A stretch of DNA of 64,000 nucleotides from Citrobacter werkmanii NBRC 105721 (GTDB lineage Bacteria > Pseudomonadota > Gammaproteobacteria > Enterobacterales > Enterobacteriaceae): assembly GCA_000759755.1 (NCBI GenBank), contig BBMW01000007.1, forward strand, positions 1 to 64,000, read 5' to 3'. The notes beneath the pieces are model-generated. The model worked only from the letters and a program-made list of their open reading frames with translations. It did not search any database and had not been told where the DNA came from. The position numbers and the translations under genes were made by a program. Shown here piece by piece: positions 10,872 through 20,081 of this stretch (position 1 is the stretch's first letter; the number at the start of each line of letters is the position of its first letter).

Positions 10872-11339
10872 ATGATTAAACGTGTGCTGATTGTTTCATT
10901 AATGGGCGTATCTTTAGCGGGCTGCGTGAACAATGATAGCCTTTCCGGCGACGTATATACCGCATCCGAAGCGAAACAAGTTCAGAACGTTACCTACGGT
11001 ACGATTGTTCATGTTCGTCCGGTGCAAATCCAGGGTGGCGATGACGCTAACGTAATTGGCGCTATCGGTGGTGCGGTGCTCGGCGGGTTCCTGGGTAACA
11101 CCGTCGGCGGCGGTACGGGTCGTTCATTAGCGACGGCTGCTGGCGCAGTTGCCGGTGGCGTCGCGGGTCAGGGCGTACAAGGCGCGATGAATAAAACCCA
11201 GGGTGTCGAACTGGAAATCCGTAAGGATGATGGTAATACCATTATGGTGGTTCAGAAGCAGGGCGCGACCAAATTCTCTGCTGGTCAGCGCGTTGTTATG
11301 GCGAACAACGGCAGCCAGGTTACCGTGTCTCCACGTTAA
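10872..11339 (+). CDS. slyB: Outer-membrane lipoprotein SlyB
   Basis: A 155-residue lipoprotein with signal peptide and lipobox LAGC (Cys at about residue 18). A glycine/alanine-rich glycine-zipper segment (IGAIGGAVLGGFLGNTVGGGTG and following, about residues 61-105) is typical of the 17-kDa antigen/SlyB family, which stabilises the outer membrane under stress. AAGGAG precedes the ATG by 6 bases. A PhoP-type box lies upstream. It converges on slyA. Confidence 0.96.
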   Translation: MIKRVLIVSLMGVSLAGCVNNDSLSGDVYTASEAKQVQNVTYGTIVHVRPVQIQGGDDANVIGAIGGAVLGGFLGNTVGGGTGRSLATAAGAVAGGVAGQGVQGAMNKTQGVELEIRKDDGNTIMVVQKQGATKFSAGQRVVMANNGSQVTVSPR

Positions 11340-11347
11340 TCGAATTT

Positions 11348-11374
11348 ACGTGTGGTCAGGCACTGGCCACACGT
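11348..11374. terminator. hairpin between slyB and slyA
   Basis: A long stem formed by ACGTGTGGTCAG and CTGGCCACACGT (one T-G pair) around a GCA loop sits between the two convergent stops. There is no T tract on either side, so termination here may need Rho, or the hairpin may only protect 3' ends. Confidence 0.5.
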
Positions 11375-11385
11375 CATCTCTCGTC

Positions 11386-11826
11386 TCAGCCCTGCGACTG
11401 CAGTTCAATAATATTGTGTTCCAGTCTGGCGACCAGTTTAATCAGCAGATCAATTTCCTCAGCTGAAATCCCTTCCAGAATCTCTCCACGTGTCTTGTTG
11501 ATAACCGCTTCCATATCTGCGATCAGTGGTTCGGCTTTCTCAGTCAGTTTAATTCTCTTTGCCCGACGATCGCTGGCGCAAGTCTGTCGTGAAATGAGTC
11601 CCTTTTCTTCCAACTGGTCGAGCGTACGTACCAGCGAAGGCTGTTCGATGCCAATCGCTTTAGCCAGCTGGATCTGCGATTGATCCGGCGGCAACTGATG
11701 AATGTTGTGCAGCGTAACCCAATGCGTCTGCGTCAACTCCAGAGGTTTCAGGCGATGGTCAATCAGAGCACGCCAAATGCGCACCAACCGTGCCAGATCA
11801 GAACCTAATGGCGATTCCAATTTCAT
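11386..11826 (-). CDS. slyA: MarR-family regulator SlyA
   Basis: A 146-residue dimeric winged-helix regulator that counters H-NS silencing of virulence and envelope genes. The recognition region [28 protein letters not shown] and wing ([13 protein letters not shown]) are intact. Start choice is uncertain. For the ATG at 11826 the ribosome-binding AAGGAG (11832-11827) abuts the codon with no spacer. The in-frame TTG two codons later (11820) has an ideal 6-base spacer, so true initiation may be at the TTG. A perfect SlyA operator at 11837-11848 indicates autoregulation. Confidence 0.95.
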   Translation of the reverse strand: MKLESPLGSDLARLVRIWRALIDHRLKPLELTQTHWVTLHNIHQLPPDQSQIQLAKAIGIEQPSLVRTLDQLEEKGLISRQTCASDRRAKRIKLTEKAEPLIADMEAVINKTRGEILEGISAEEIDLLIKLVARLEHNIIELQSQG

Positions 11827-11836
11827 CTCCTTATAA

Positions 11837-11848
11837 TTAGCTTGCTAA
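11837..11848. promoter_or_regulatory. SlyA operator (autoregulatory)
   Basis: TTAGCTTGCTAA is the exact complement-strand form of the published SlyA site TTAGCAAGCTAA. It sits 11 bases upstream of the slyA start region, where it would occlude the slyA promoter. Confidence 0.85.
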
Positions 11849-12018
11849 GTTATTGTGCTGATTTTAGAATAGTGTGCAGCATTTGTATTCTCAAAACAAA
11901 TGTATTGCCAAATTTGCTTACCGGTTGACATTTTTTCAGACATTATGTGTTACAGAGACTCATCGTCTCTTTTTTGCTAAACCTATAGCAATGCTCTCTT
12001 CCGTCAAGGATTTTGCCC

Positions 12019-12255
12019 GTGAAGTTTATGTTTAATGCAACAGGATTGCCCCTACAAGATTTAATGATCGGTGCATCTGTCTACTTCCCTCCCATTTTCA
12101 AGGCGTTTGTCGCAGGGTTTATTCTCTGGTTGGTTGTTCATCGCCTGCTGCGCGACTGGATTTATTCCGGTGAGATCTGGCATCCCCTGTTGATGGATCT
12201 GTCTCTCTTTACGCTTAGCGTAGGTCTGGCCTTTGTTATGCTGATTGTGTGGTGA
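12019..12255 (+). CDS. ydhI: DUF1656 small membrane protein YdhI
   Basis: A 78-residue protein with two hydrophobic segments (about 24-42 and 56-76), matching E. coli YdhI. The start is the GTG at 12019, giving [17 protein letters not shown] (12006-12010) lies 8 bases upstream, whereas the in-frame TTG at 12013 is too close to that site. DUF1656 proteins (AaeX type) precede HlyD-like adaptors and FUSC permeases in efflux operons; ydhJ begins 2 bases after this stop. Function is unknown beyond this context. Confidence 0.92.
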   Translation: MKFMFNATGLPLQDLMIGASVYFPPIFKAFVAGFILWLVVHRLLRDWIYSGEIWHPLLMDLSLFTLSVGLAFVMLIVW

Positions 12256-12257
12256 TT

Positions 12258-13121
12258 ATGTCGCTCAAAACCATTAAATACTTCTCAACCATTATAGTCG
12301 CTGCAATCGCAGTTTTTGCCGGATGGTGGATGTGGAATTACTATATGCAGTCGCCCTGGACACGTGATGGCAAAGTGCGTGCAGAGCAGGTCAGCATCAC
12401 ACCGCAGGTTTCGGGCAGCATTAATGAACTCAATATAAAAGATAACCAATTCGTGAATAAAGGGGATGTCCTGTTTACTATCGACAAGACGCCGTTTCAC
12501 ATTGCTGAACTGAATGCGCAAGCACAGCTGGCGAAAGCGCAATCCGATCTGGCAAAAGCGAATAATGAAGCCAATCGTCGTCGTCATTTATCGCAAAATT
12601 ATATCTCAGCCGAAGATCTGGATACCGCCAACCTCAACGTAAAAGCGATGCAGGCAAGCGTTGAAGCAGCCGAGGCCAGTTTGCGCCAGGCGCAATGGCA
12701 ATTGTCGCAAACGGTCGTCAAAGCGCCCGTAGCGGGCTGGGTCACTAACCTTTCAACCCGCACCGGCGACTACGCCTCAACCGGTAAGCCGCTGTTTGCT
12801 CTTGTCGACAGCCACTCTTTTTATGTGATGGGGTATTTTGAAGAAACTAAGTTGCGTCACATACGCGAAGGCGCACCGGCGTTAATTACGCTCTACAGCG
12901 GCAACGTTAAGTTACAGGGTCACGTCTCCAGCATTGGTCGCGCGATTTATGACCAGAGTGTAGAAAGCGATTCCGGTCTGATTCCCGACATCAAGCCAAA
13001 CGTGCCGTGGGTACGTCTGGCGCAGCGTGTCCCTGTGCGCATTGAATTTGACGCTTTGCCGCAGGATGTCACACTGGTCTCTGGTACCACCTGTAGCGTC
13101 TCTATCGGCCAGCGTAAATGA
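12258..13121 (+). CDS. ydhJ: HlyD-family efflux adaptor YdhJ
   Basis: A 287-residue periplasmic adaptor (membrane fusion protein) with one N-terminal anchor (about residues 7-26), a split lipoyl/barrel-sandwich domain ([11 protein letters not shown]... and KAPVAGWV) and an alpha-helical hairpin rich in Ala/Gln/Asn (about 75-150). The start ATG at 12258 gives [12 protein letters not shown] as in E. coli. It overlaps ydhK by four bases (ATGA). With YdhK it is expected to form an AaeAB-like efflux pump; the substrate is unknown. Confidence 0.94.
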   Translation: MSLKTIKYFSTIIVAAIAVFAGWWMWNYYMQSPWTRDGKVRAEQVSITPQVSGSINELNIKDNQFVNKGDVLFTIDKTPFHIAELNAQAQLAKAQSDLAKANNEANRRRHLSQNYISAEDLDTANLNVKAMQASVEAAEASLRQAQWQLSQTVVKAPVAGWVTNLSTRTGDYASTGKPLFALVDSHSFYVMGYFEETKLRHIREGAPALITLYSGNVKLQGHVSSIGRAIYDQSVESDSGLIPDIKPNVPWVRLAQRVPVRIEFDALPQDVTLVSGTTCSVSIGQRK

Positions 13122-15133
13122 AAATGCCCCACCTGACGCCAGGCAATTGGCCATGGTTTAAAGCCACGCCGGCACAGTGGCGTTATGCGCTGCGTAACAC
13201 CATTGCGATGTGTCTGGCGTTAACCTTCGCCTATTATCTGAATCTGGACGAACCCTATTGGGCGATGACCTCGGCGGCAGTGGTGAGTTTCCCTACCGTC
13301 GGCGGGGTCATCAGCAAAAGCCTGGGTCGTGTTGCCGGTAGTTTACTTGGCGCGACAGCCGCGCTGATTATTGCCGGCCATACCCTCAATGAACCGTGGC
13401 TTTTTCTGCTGAGCATGTCAGTCTGGATCGGCTTTTGTACCTGGGCCTGCGCGCATTTTACTAATAACGTCGCCTACGCCTTTCAACTGGCGGGTTACAC
13501 GGCGGCGATCATTGCGTTTCCGATGGTCAATACCGTCGAGATCACGCAGTTATGGGATATCGCGCAGGCCCGCGTATGCGAGGTCATTGTGGGTATCTTG
13601 TGCGGGGGTATGATGATGATGATCCTACCCAGCACCTCCGATGGCACCACGTTGCTTACAGCACTGAAAAACATGCATACGCGTTTGCTCGAGCATGCCA
13701 GTTTGCTCTGGCAACCGGAGACGACGGATGCCATCCGCACGGCACATGAAGGTGTTATCGGCCAGATTCTGACCATGAACCTGTTGCGTATACAGGCGTT
13801 CTGGAGTCACTACCGCTTTCGCCGCCAAAATGCCTTACTCAATTCGCTGTTGCATCAGCAGCTACGTATGACCAGCGTGATTTCCAGCCTGCGCAGAATG
13901 CTGCTGAACTGGCCTAATCCTCCCGCTAATACCCGCGATATTATTGAGCAATTACTTGGCGCGCTGGTCAAATCCAATACCGACAGCTATACCGTCGCGC
14001 GTATTATCGCCCCACTGCGTCCCGTCGATGCCCGCGATTATCGACACGTCGCCTTCTGGCAACGACTGCGCTATTTTTGCCGCCTCTACTTACGTAGCAG
14101 CCATTACCTGCATTTGCTGGAAAATGGCGTTACCGCCGAACGTATCAATGTTGCTCGTACGCCAGGGCTTGCCCGCCATACCGATAATGCGGAAGCTATC
14201 TGGAGCGGGTTACGCACGTTCTGCACTTTGATGCTTATCGGCGCATGGAGCATTGGCGCACAATGGGAATCAGGATCTGGCGCACTCACGCTCGCGGCCA
14301 TCAGCAGCGTGTTGTATTCCGCCGTTGCCACGCCCTTCAAATCACTTTCCTTGTTAATGCGCACGTTGGTTCTGCTGTCGCTGTTTAGCTTTGTGGTCAA
14401 GTTTGGTTTGATGGTACAAATTACCGATCTCTGGCAGTTCATCCTGTTTCTCTTCCCGCTCCTCGCCACCATGCAGCTGTTAAAGCTACAAATGCCTGCG
14501 CTGGCGGGGCTTTGGGGACAGCTTATCGTGTTTATGGGATCGTTCATCGCGGTAACGAATCCTCCGGTATACGACTTTGCTGATTTTCTGAATGACAATT
14601 TGGCGAAAATCACCGGCGTGGCATTGTCATGGCTGGCATTCGCTATTCTACGCCCCGGATCGGATGCGCGGAAAAGCCGCCGTCATATACGCGCCCTGCG
14701 TCGGGATTTTGTCGATCAGCTCAGCCGACATCCTGCACTCAGTGAGAATGAATTTGAGTCGTTGACCTATCATCACGTCAGCCAGCTGAGTAACAGTCAG
14801 GATGCGCTGGCGAGGCGTTGGTTATTACGTTGGGGGGTTGTCTTGCTGAACTGCTCGCATGTGGTGTGGCAACTGCGTACCTGGGAGGCGCGCTCAGATC
14901 CGCTGGCTCGCGTCAGGGATGTGTGTATCTCGTTGCTACGCGACGTGATGAGTGAGCGCGGCGTCCAACAACGACCGTTGAATGCCACGCTAAGCGAGCT
15001 ACAGCGTATCTGTGATACGCTCGCCCACCATCATCAACCTGCAGCGCAAGAGCTGTCGGCCCTCGTCTGGCGGCTGCACTGCTCGCTGTCACAGCTTGAA
15101 CAGGCGCCACCACCGGGTACGCTAAGCAGCTGA
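13118..15133 (+). CDS. ydhK: FUSC-family efflux permease YdhK
   Basis: A 671-residue inner-membrane protein with two clusters of hydrophobic segments (about 25-165 and 365-510) separated by and followed by soluble helical regions. This is the architecture of the AaeB/FUSC aromatic-acid exporter family. Its start overlaps the ydhJ stop, and the stop codon abuts the sodC stop with no bases between the convergent genes. Length matches E. coli YdhK (670). Substrate not known. Confidence 0.94.
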   Translation: MKMPHLTPGNWPWFKATPAQWRYALRNTIAMCLALTFAYYLNLDEPYWAMTSAAVVSFPTVGGVISKSLGRVAGSLLGATAALIIAGHTLNEPWLFLLSMSVWIGFCTWACAHFTNNVAYAFQLAGYTAAIIAFPMVNTVEITQLWDIAQARVCEVIVGILCGGMMMMILPSTSDGTTLLTALKNMHTRLLEHASLLWQPETTDAIRTAHEGVIGQILTMNLLRIQAFWSHYRFRRQNALLNSLLHQQLRMTSVISSLRRMLLNWPNPPANTRDIIEQLLGALVKSNTDSYTVARIIAPLRPVDARDYRHVAFWQRLRYFCRLYLRSSHYLHLLENGVTAERINVARTPGLARHTDNAEAIWSGLRTFCTLMLIGAWSIGAQWESGSGALTLAAISSVLYSAVATPFKSLSLLMRTLVLLSLFSFVVKFGLMVQITDLWQFILFLFPLLATMQLLKLQMPALAGLWGQLIVFMGSFIAVTNPPVYDFADFLNDNLAKITGVALSWLAFAILRPGSDARKSRRHIRALRRDFVDQLSRHPALSENEFESLTYHHVSQLSNSQDALARRWLLRWGVVLLNCSHVVWQLRTWEARSDPLARVRDVCISLLRDVMSERGVQQRPLNATLSELQRICDTLAHHHQPAAQELSALVWRLHCSLSQLEQAPPPGTLSS

Positions 15134-15661
15134 CTATTTGATAACGCCGCAGGCGTAGCGCGCTCCGCCACCGCCAAGCGGTTTCGGTTGATCGGACATA
15201 TTATCGCCGCCCACGTGAATCATCAGCGCCTTACCTTTTATCTCATCCAGGGATTTAAGCCGCGGCGCAACGACCGGTGTTGTGGCGTTACCGTCGTTAT
15301 TCACCACCAGCAACGGCAGGTCACCCATGTGACCTGCACCTTCCGGGCCTTCGTGTTTACCCGTTTGGTGAGGATCGTAATGCCCTCCCGCTGATTCCGC
15401 CGCTGAAGCCTTCCCGTCTTTAATCGCCGGTTGGCAACTGCCGTTGGCATGCACATGGAAACCATGTTCACCCGGAGGCAACGCTTTCAAATCGGGGGTA
15501 AATTCCAGCCCTTTCCCGGTTTCAGTAATTGAGACAGTACCAATCGCCTGGCCGACGCCTTGCGACGTCACCAGATTCATCGTTACTTTTTCTTCTTCAC
15601 TGGCAGCCTGCGCACCTGCACAGGCCAGTAAGGTAATAATGGCTAAACTCAAACGCTTCAT
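15134..15661 (-). CDS. sodC: Periplasmic Cu,Zn superoxide dismutase
   Basis: A 175-residue precursor with a cleavable signal peptide (AGAQA near 15-19). Copper and zinc ligands are in GFHVHANGSC, GGHYDPHQTGKHEGP and MIHVGGDN. The paired cysteines near HANGSCQP and RYACGVIK form the conserved disulfide. It protects the periplasm from superoxide. It is convergent with ydhK with no gap and has its own upstream region before ydhF. Confidence 0.97.
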   Translation of the reverse strand: MKRLSLAIITLLACAGAQAASEEEKVTMNLVTSQGVGQAIGTVSITETGKGLEFTPDLKALPPGEHGFHVHANGSCQPAIKDGKASAAESAGGHYDPHQTGKHEGPEGAGHMGDLPLLVVNNDGNATTPVVAPRLKSLDEIKGKALMIHVGGDNMSDQPKPLGGGGARYACGVIK

Positions 15662-15742
15662 AAGACCTCCGTCTAAAAGGTGTCTGATTGATAAGTGTAA
15701 ACCAGTGACACAAATTTGAACGGTGAAGCGCCAAAAACGCGA

Positions 15743-16639
15743 TTAAGGTACGTCGTAACCCAGCGCGGCTTTACGGATGCGGAACCATTGTTGGCGAGAC
15801 ATGCTCAGCGCTTCGGACTCAATGGCGGCACGAACACGCTCGATTTTACCCGAACCAATAATCGGCAGCGGTTGCGAAGGCAGACGTAAGATCCAGGCGT
15901 ACACCACCTGCTCGATGGACTGCGCGTTCAATTCTTCTGCGATCGCGGCCAGTTCATTGCGCAGCGGCTGGAAGGCATCGTCATTAAACAGACGACCGCC
16001 CCCCAGACAGGACCAGGCCATCGGACGGATACGCAGCTGTTGCAGTTGATCTAATGTGCCATCCAGCAGGAGTGGCTGATGTACCGGTGAAATTTCAACC
16101 TGGTTGGTCGCCAGAGTGAACGGCAGACGCGATTGCAACAGCGAAAACTGCGCGGGGGTGAAGTTAGAGACGCCAAAGTGACGCACTTTGCCGCTATGGT
16201 GCAATTTTTTAAATGCGTCGGCCACATCGTCTGCATCCATCAGAGGATCGGGACGATGGATCAGCAGCAAATCAATATGATCGGTCGCCAACAGCTTTAG
16301 CGATTGTTCCGCGCTGGCAATAATATGGGCGCTGTCGGTAATGTAGTGCCCGAGCGCATTTTCCGTGCGCGCCGTCGTGGCGATCCCGCATTTGGTGACA
16401 ATCTGCATTTTCTCACGCAAATGCGGAGCCAGTTTCATCGCCTCGCCAAACGCTGCTTCACACTGGTATCCGCCGTAAATATCGGCGTGATCGACGGTGG
16501 TAACGCCAAGGTCAAGATGCTCTTCAATAAAGCTGACTAACTGACGCGTGGACATATTCCAGTCCATCAGGCGCCAGTAACCCATCACAAAGCGAGAAAA
16601 TTCCGGGCCTTGCGGCGCAATAGTAATACGCTGAACCAT
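15743..16639 (-). CDS. ydhF: Aldo-keto reductase YdhF
   Basis: A 298-residue AKR-family NADPH oxidoreductase of unknown substrate. The catalytic tetrad is visible: DHADIYGGY (Asp/Tyr), a Lys in VTKCGIA and His in LLLIHRPDPL. The C-terminal NADP-binding GSGKIERVRAAIE is also present. I start at 16639 (MVQRITIAPQG), matching E. coli; the longer open frame upstream has no ribosome site and no family similarity. Confidence 0.95.
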   Translation of the reverse strand: MVQRITIAPQGPEFSRFVMGYWRLMDWNMSTRQLVSFIEEHLDLGVTTVDHADIYGGYQCEAAFGEAMKLAPHLREKMQIVTKCGIATTARTENALGHYITDSAHIIASAEQSLKLLATDHIDLLLIHRPDPLMDADDVADAFKKLHHSGKVRHFGVSNFTPAQFSLLQSRLPFTLATNQVEISPVHQPLLLDGTLDQLQQLRIRPMAWSCLGGGRLFNDDAFQPLRNELAAIAEELNAQSIEQVVYAWILRLPSQPLPIIGSGKIERVRAAIESEALSMSRQQWFRIRKAALGYDVP

Positions 16640-16688
16640 AGCAGCTTCCTTATAAATGAATGTGCATCGAGTATACGCAATTACGCTT

Positions 16689-16928
16689 TTAAAAGAGTGA
16701 AGGTTGTTGCGGTTCTTCTGGTGGGTTGGGTTTATTTGCACGTAATTTACGCATCAGGCGCTGGCGACAAAGGCGCAGCACGTCCTGCTTTTCGGCATCG
16801 CTCATTTTTTGCCAGTTAAAACGCTCATCCCGGCTACGAAAACAGCCACGGCAAAAGCCGCGCTCGTCAGACTGACAGATACCACGGCATGGGCTCTGGA
16901 CGGGGAAAAATTCCAGCTGTTCTGCCAC
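16689..16928 (-). CDS. ydhL: DUF1289 protein YdhL
   Basis: A 79-residue protein with a cysteine cluster C-x3-C-x7-C-x2-C (PCRGICQSDERGFCRGC) that probably binds a metal, as in DUF1289 proteins, then a charged helix. Same length as E. coli YdhL. It is transcribed away from nemR; the nemR operator and promoter lie in the 100 bases between their starts. GGAGG precedes its ATG. Function unknown. Confidence 0.92.
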   Translation of the reverse strand: MAEQLEFFPVQSPCRGICQSDERGFCRGCFRSRDERFNWQKMSDAEKQDVLRLCRQRLMRKLRANKPNPPEEPQQPSLF

Positions 16929-16999
16929 ATCCCCTCCTTTAGTAAGATTGATATATCTATTGAAGACGTTAACTGAATTTCTCGCAAGCGCTATTGCAT

Positions 17000-17015
17000 T
17001 AGACCGACTGGTCTA
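17000..17015. promoter_or_regulatory. NemR operator upstream of nemR
   Basis: A perfect palindrome TAGACC-GACT-GGTCTA, 14 bases before the nemR ATG, matching the described NemR box. It would let NemR repress nemRA-gloA and possibly ydhL until electrophiles or bleach oxidise the repressor. Confidence 0.9.
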
Positions 17016-17028
17016 TTATGCTTCTTTC

Positions 17029-17628
17029 ATGAACAAAGTCACTGAACACGATACACGCGAACATCTTCTGGCGACTGGCGAGCTGCTGTGCATGCAGCGC
17101 GGCTTCACCGGCATGGGCTTGAGTGAGCTACTAAAAACCGCTGAAGTGCCTAAGGGTTCGTTTTATCACTATTTTCGCTCAAAAGAAGCGTTCGGCGTCG
17201 CGATGCTGGAACGCCACTATGCGGCTTATCATCAGCGATTGGCTACGCATTTTGATACGGGGGCGGGAAACTACCGCGACAGGATTCTGGCCTATTATCA
17301 GGAAACCCTGAATCAGTTTAGCCAGCACGGCATTATTAGCGGCTGTTTAACCGTTAAACTGTCTGCCGAAGTGTGCGATCTGTCAGAAGATATGCGTACA
17401 GCGATGGATAAAGGCGCACGGCACATCATTGCGCTGTTAGCGCAGGCACTGGAGAAAGGTCGGGCAAATCATTGCTTGTCTTTCGTTGGTGAGCCATTAC
17501 AGCAGGCACAGGTTCTGTATGCACTGTGGCTGGGCGCCAATCTGCAGGCCAAGATTTCTCGTAGCGCCACACCGCTGGAAAATGCGCTGGCGCACGTTAA
17601 AACCATCATTACGACGCCTGCCGTTTAA
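17029..17628 (+). CDS. nemR: TetR-family electrophile/HOCl-sensing repressor NemR
   Basis: A 199-residue TetR-type repressor: N-terminal HTH (GMGLSELLKTAEVPKGSFYHYFRSK) and ligand/dimer domain. The redox-sensing cysteines known from E. coli are conserved at positions 21, 106 (SGCLTVK) and 116. The ATG at 17029 (MNKVTEHDTREHLL) was preferred over an upstream in-frame codon that would run through the operator. An intrinsic terminator overlaps its stop codon, separating it partly from nemA. Confidence 0.96.
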   Translation: MNKVTEHDTREHLLATGELLCMQRGFTGMGLSELLKTAEVPKGSFYHYFRSKEAFGVAMLERHYAAYHQRLATHFDTGAGNYRDRILAYYQETLNQFSQHGIISGCLTVKLSAEVCDLSEDMRTAMDKGARHIIALLAQALEKGRANHCLSFVGEPLQQAQVLYALWLGANLQAKISRSATPLENALAHVKTIITTPAV

Positions 17629-17640
17629 CAGGCGTTTTTA
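17614..17640 (+). terminator. terminator overlapping the end of nemR
   Basis: ACGCCTG (17614-17620) pairs with CAGGCGT (17629-17635) across a loop that contains the nemR stop codon; T residues follow (TTTTATTTCTTTT). It could reduce readthrough into nemA. Confidence 0.7.
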
Positions 17641-17653
17641 TTTCTTTTATTAC

Positions 17654-17668
17654 TAGACGACCGGTCTA
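17654..17668. promoter_or_regulatory. second NemR-like operator between nemR and nemA
   Basis: TAGAC-GACCG-GTCTA repeats the NemR half-sites but with a spacer one base shorter than the site upstream of nemR. It lies between the nemR terminator and the nemA ribosome site. Confidence 0.6.
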
Positions 17669-17682
17669 TTCAGGAGTGCCAC

Positions 17683-18780
17683 ATGTCATCTGAAAAACTG
17701 TTTTCCCCACTGAAAGTGGGTGCCATTACGGCGGCAAACCGCGTTTTTATGGCGCCATTGACGCGTCTGCGCAGCATTGAGCCTGGCGACATCCCTACTC
17801 CGCTGATGGCCGAGTATTATCGTCAACGCGCCAGCGCGGGACTCATCATCAGTGAAGCGACGCAGATTTCCGCCCAGGCGAAAGGTTATGCCGGAGCGCC
17901 GGGGCTACACAGCGAAGCACAGATTGCCGCATGGAAGAAAATCACTGCAGCCGTACATGCTGAGCAAGGTCATATTGCTGTCCAGCTGTGGCACACCGGG
18001 CGCATCTCCCACGCCAGTCTGCAGCCAAACGGCCAGGCCCCTGTAGCACCTTCCGCGATTAGCGCCGGTACCCGCACATCACTGCGCGATGAAAACGGTC
18101 TGGCGACGCGTGCCGATACTTCTATGCCGCGTGCACTCGAAACGGAAGAAATTCCGGGTATTGTTAATGATTTCCGTCAGGCAATTGCTAACGCGCGTGA
18201 AGCGGGTTTCGACATGGTAGAACTGCACTCCGCCCATGGCTACCTGCTGCACCAATTCCTGTCGCCAACCTCTAACCAGCGTACCGATCAATACGGCGGT
18301 AGCGTCGAGAATCGTGCGCGTCTGGTACTGGAAGTTGTCGATGCCGGTATTAAAGAATGGGGTGCCGATCGCATTGGTATTCGCGTCTCTCCGATTGGCT
18401 CTTTCCAGAACGTCGACAACGGTCCGAATGAAGAAGCCGACGCGCTGTATCTGATCGAGCAATTGGGCAAGCGTGGCATCGCTTATCTGCATATGTCTGA
18501 GCCAGACTGGGCCGGTGGTGAGCCGTATTCCGACGCGTTCCGCGAGAAAGTGCGTGCACGTTTCCACGGTCCGATCATTGGCGCGGGCGCTTACACGCCT
18601 GAAAAAGCCGAAACGCTGATCGAGAAAGGTCTGATCGACGCCGTTGCTTTTGGTCGCGCTTATATCGCTAACCCGGATCTGGTGGCGCGTCTGCAACATA
18701 AAGCGGAACTGAACCCACAGCGCGCCGAAAGTTTCTACGGCGGCGGCGCGGAAGGTTACACCGATTACCCGACCCTCTAA
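17683..18780 (+). CDS. nemA: N-ethylmaleimide reductase (Old Yellow Enzyme)
   Basis: A 365-residue FMN-dependent TIM-barrel ene-reductase that reduces electrophilic alkenes, nitro-esters and quinones. Motifs: FMN region [10 protein letters not shown], active site [26 protein letters not shown] with the substrate-binding His pair, and the phosphate-binding [12 protein letters not shown]...[12 protein letters not shown] near the C terminus. It is regulated by NemR and co-oriented with gloA, forming an aldehyde/electrophile defence unit. Confidence 0.97.
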   Translation: MSSEKLFSPLKVGAITAANRVFMAPLTRLRSIEPGDIPTPLMAEYYRQRASAGLIISEATQISAQAKGYAGAPGLHSEAQIAAWKKITAAVHAEQGHIAVQLWHTGRISHASLQPNGQAPVAPSAISAGTRTSLRDENGLATRADTSMPRALETEEIPGIVNDFRQAIANAREAGFDMVELHSAHGYLLHQFLSPTSNQRTDQYGGSVENRARLVLEVVDAGIKEWGADRIGIRVSPIGSFQNVDNGPNEEADALYLIEQLGKRGIAYLHMSEPDWAGGEPYSDAFREKVRARFHGPIIGAGAYTPEKAETLIEKGLIDAVAFGRAYIANPDLVARLQHKAELNPQRAESFYGGGAEGYTDYPTL

Positions 18781-18802
18781 CGTCACAATCTCCGTTCTGC
18801 CA

Positions 18803-18832
18803 TTGATAGCGGCGTAACAACGCCGCTATACT
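18803..18832 (+). promoter_or_regulatory. candidate gloA promoter embedded in a hairpin
   Basis: TTGATA (18803-18808) and TATACT (18827-18832) are separated by 18 bases. The spacer is the hairpin ATAGCGGCGT-AACA-ACGCCGCTAT (18806-18829), which would also form at the 3' end of nemA mRNA. Promoter strength is inferred from sequence only. Confidence 0.6.
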
Positions 18833-18877
18833 AAAACAACATTTTGAATGTATTAGCCATTTTCGAAGGGGAAAAAG

Positions 18878-19285
18878 ATGCGTTTACTTCATACCATGCT
18901 GCGCGTGGGTGACCTGCAGCGTTCCATCGAGTTTTATACCAACGTGCTGGGCATGAAGCTGCTGCGTACCAGCGAAAACCCTGAATACAAGTACTCTCTG
19001 GCCTTTGTTGGCTACGGTCCTGAAACCAGTGAAGCGGTGATCGAGCTGACCTATAACTGGGGCGTTGAAAAATATGAGCTGGGCACCGCCTACGGTCATA
19101 TCGCCCTGAGCGTAGACAACGCGGCTGAAGCCTGTGAACGTATTCGTCAGAACGGTGGTAACGTGACGCGTGAAGCTGGCCCGGTAAAAGGTGGCACTAC
19201 GGTGATTGCGTTTGTTGAAGATCCGGACGGCTACAAAATTGAACTGATTGAAGAGAAAGACGCCGGGCGCGGCCTGGGCGACTAA
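18878..19285 (+). CDS. gloA: Glyoxalase I
   Basis: A 135-residue nickel-type lactoylglutathione lyase that converts the methylglyoxal-glutathione adduct to S-lactoylglutathione. The metal ligands fall at the E. coli positions: His5, Glu56 ([10 protein letters not shown]), His74 (YGHIALSV) and Glu122 (KIELIEEK). Two beta-alpha-beta-beta-beta modules are recognisable. It follows nemA by 97 bases with its own likely promoter; a good terminator lies at 19295. Confidence 0.98.
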   Translation: MRLLHTMLRVGDLQRSIEFYTNVLGMKLLRTSENPEYKYSLAFVGYGPETSEAVIELTYNWGVEKYELGTAYGHIALSVDNAAEACERIRQNGGNVTREAGPVKGGTTVIAFVEDPDGYKIELIEEKDAGRGLGD

Positions 19286-19294
19286 CCTCCCCCT

Positions 19295-19325
19295 CGGGCG
19301 CAGATCGTCTGTGCCCGTAGTTTTA
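19295..19325 (+). terminator. intrinsic terminator of gloA
   Basis: A ten-base stem (CGGGCGCAGA with TCTGTGCCCG, one G-T pair) with a TCG loop, followed by TAGTTTTA. Confidence 0.8.
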
Positions 19326-19380
19326 TCATCATCATTTTGCCATAATACGCGCTGCAATTTTCCCGTATTAAGAGACCCAG

Positions 19381-20028
19381 ATGTCCGATAACGCTCAACT
19401 TTCCGGTCTGTGTGACCGTTTTCGTGGTTTTTACCCTGTCGTCATTGATGTCGAAACCGCAGGGTTTAATGCCAAAACCGATGCGCTGCTTGAGATCGCA
19501 GCCATCACATTGAAAATGGATGAACAAGGCTGGCTGATGCCGGACACGACGTTACATTTCCACGTAGAGCCGTTTGAAGGGGCAAATTTGCAGCCTGAAG
19601 CGCTCGCCTTTAACGGTATTGACCCTAACAATCCTTTACGTGGCGCGGTCAGCGAATACGACGCTCTGCATGCCATCTTTAAAATGGTACGTAAAGGCAT
19701 TAAAGACAGCGGCTGCAATCGGGCAATCATGGTGGCGCATAACGCCACATTCGACCACAGTTTTATGATGGCCGCTGCAGAACGCGCCTCACTGAAACGT
19801 AACCCGTTTCACCCGTTCGTTACCTTTGATACTGCGGCATTAAGCGGTCTGTCGCTGGGGCAAACTGTGTTATCAAAAGCATGCCTGGCGGCAGGAATGG
19901 AATTTGATGGCACTCAGGCGCACTCGGCGCTGTATGACACCGAACGTACGGCCGTGCTGTTTTGCGAAATCGTTAACCGCTGGAAACGTCTCGGCGGCTG
20001 GCCTCTCCCCGTGCCGGAAGAGGCATAA
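19381..20028 (+). CDS. rnt: RNase T
   Basis: A 215-residue DEDDh-family 3'-5' exoribonuclease that trims tRNA and other stable RNA 3' ends. Catalytic residues: Asp23 and Glu25 (IDVETAGFN), the Asp of [10 protein letters not shown], and the His/Asp pair of [15 protein letters not shown]. Same length as E. coli. In K-12 it is followed by lhr. Here the next gene is grxD on the opposite strand, 53 bases away, with a bidirectional terminator between. Confidence 0.98.
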   Translation: MSDNAQLSGLCDRFRGFYPVVIDVETAGFNAKTDALLEIAAITLKMDEQGWLMPDTTLHFHVEPFEGANLQPEALAFNGIDPNNPLRGAVSEYDALHAIFKMVRKGIKDSGCNRAIMVAHNATFDHSFMMAAAERASLKRNPFHPFVTFDTAALSGLSLGQTVLSKACLAAGMEFDGTQAHSALYDTERTAVLFCEIVNRWKRLGGWPLPVPEEA

Positions 20029-20038
20029 CGGACCGATA

Positions 20039-20068
20039 AAAAAAGCGACCATCACAGGTCGCTTTTTT
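20039..20068. terminator. bidirectional terminator rnt/grxD
   Basis: GCGACC-ATCACA-GGTCGC with A residues on the left and six T residues on the right serves both convergent genes. Confidence 0.9.
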
Positions 20069-20081
20069 ACTTCAGCTGATA

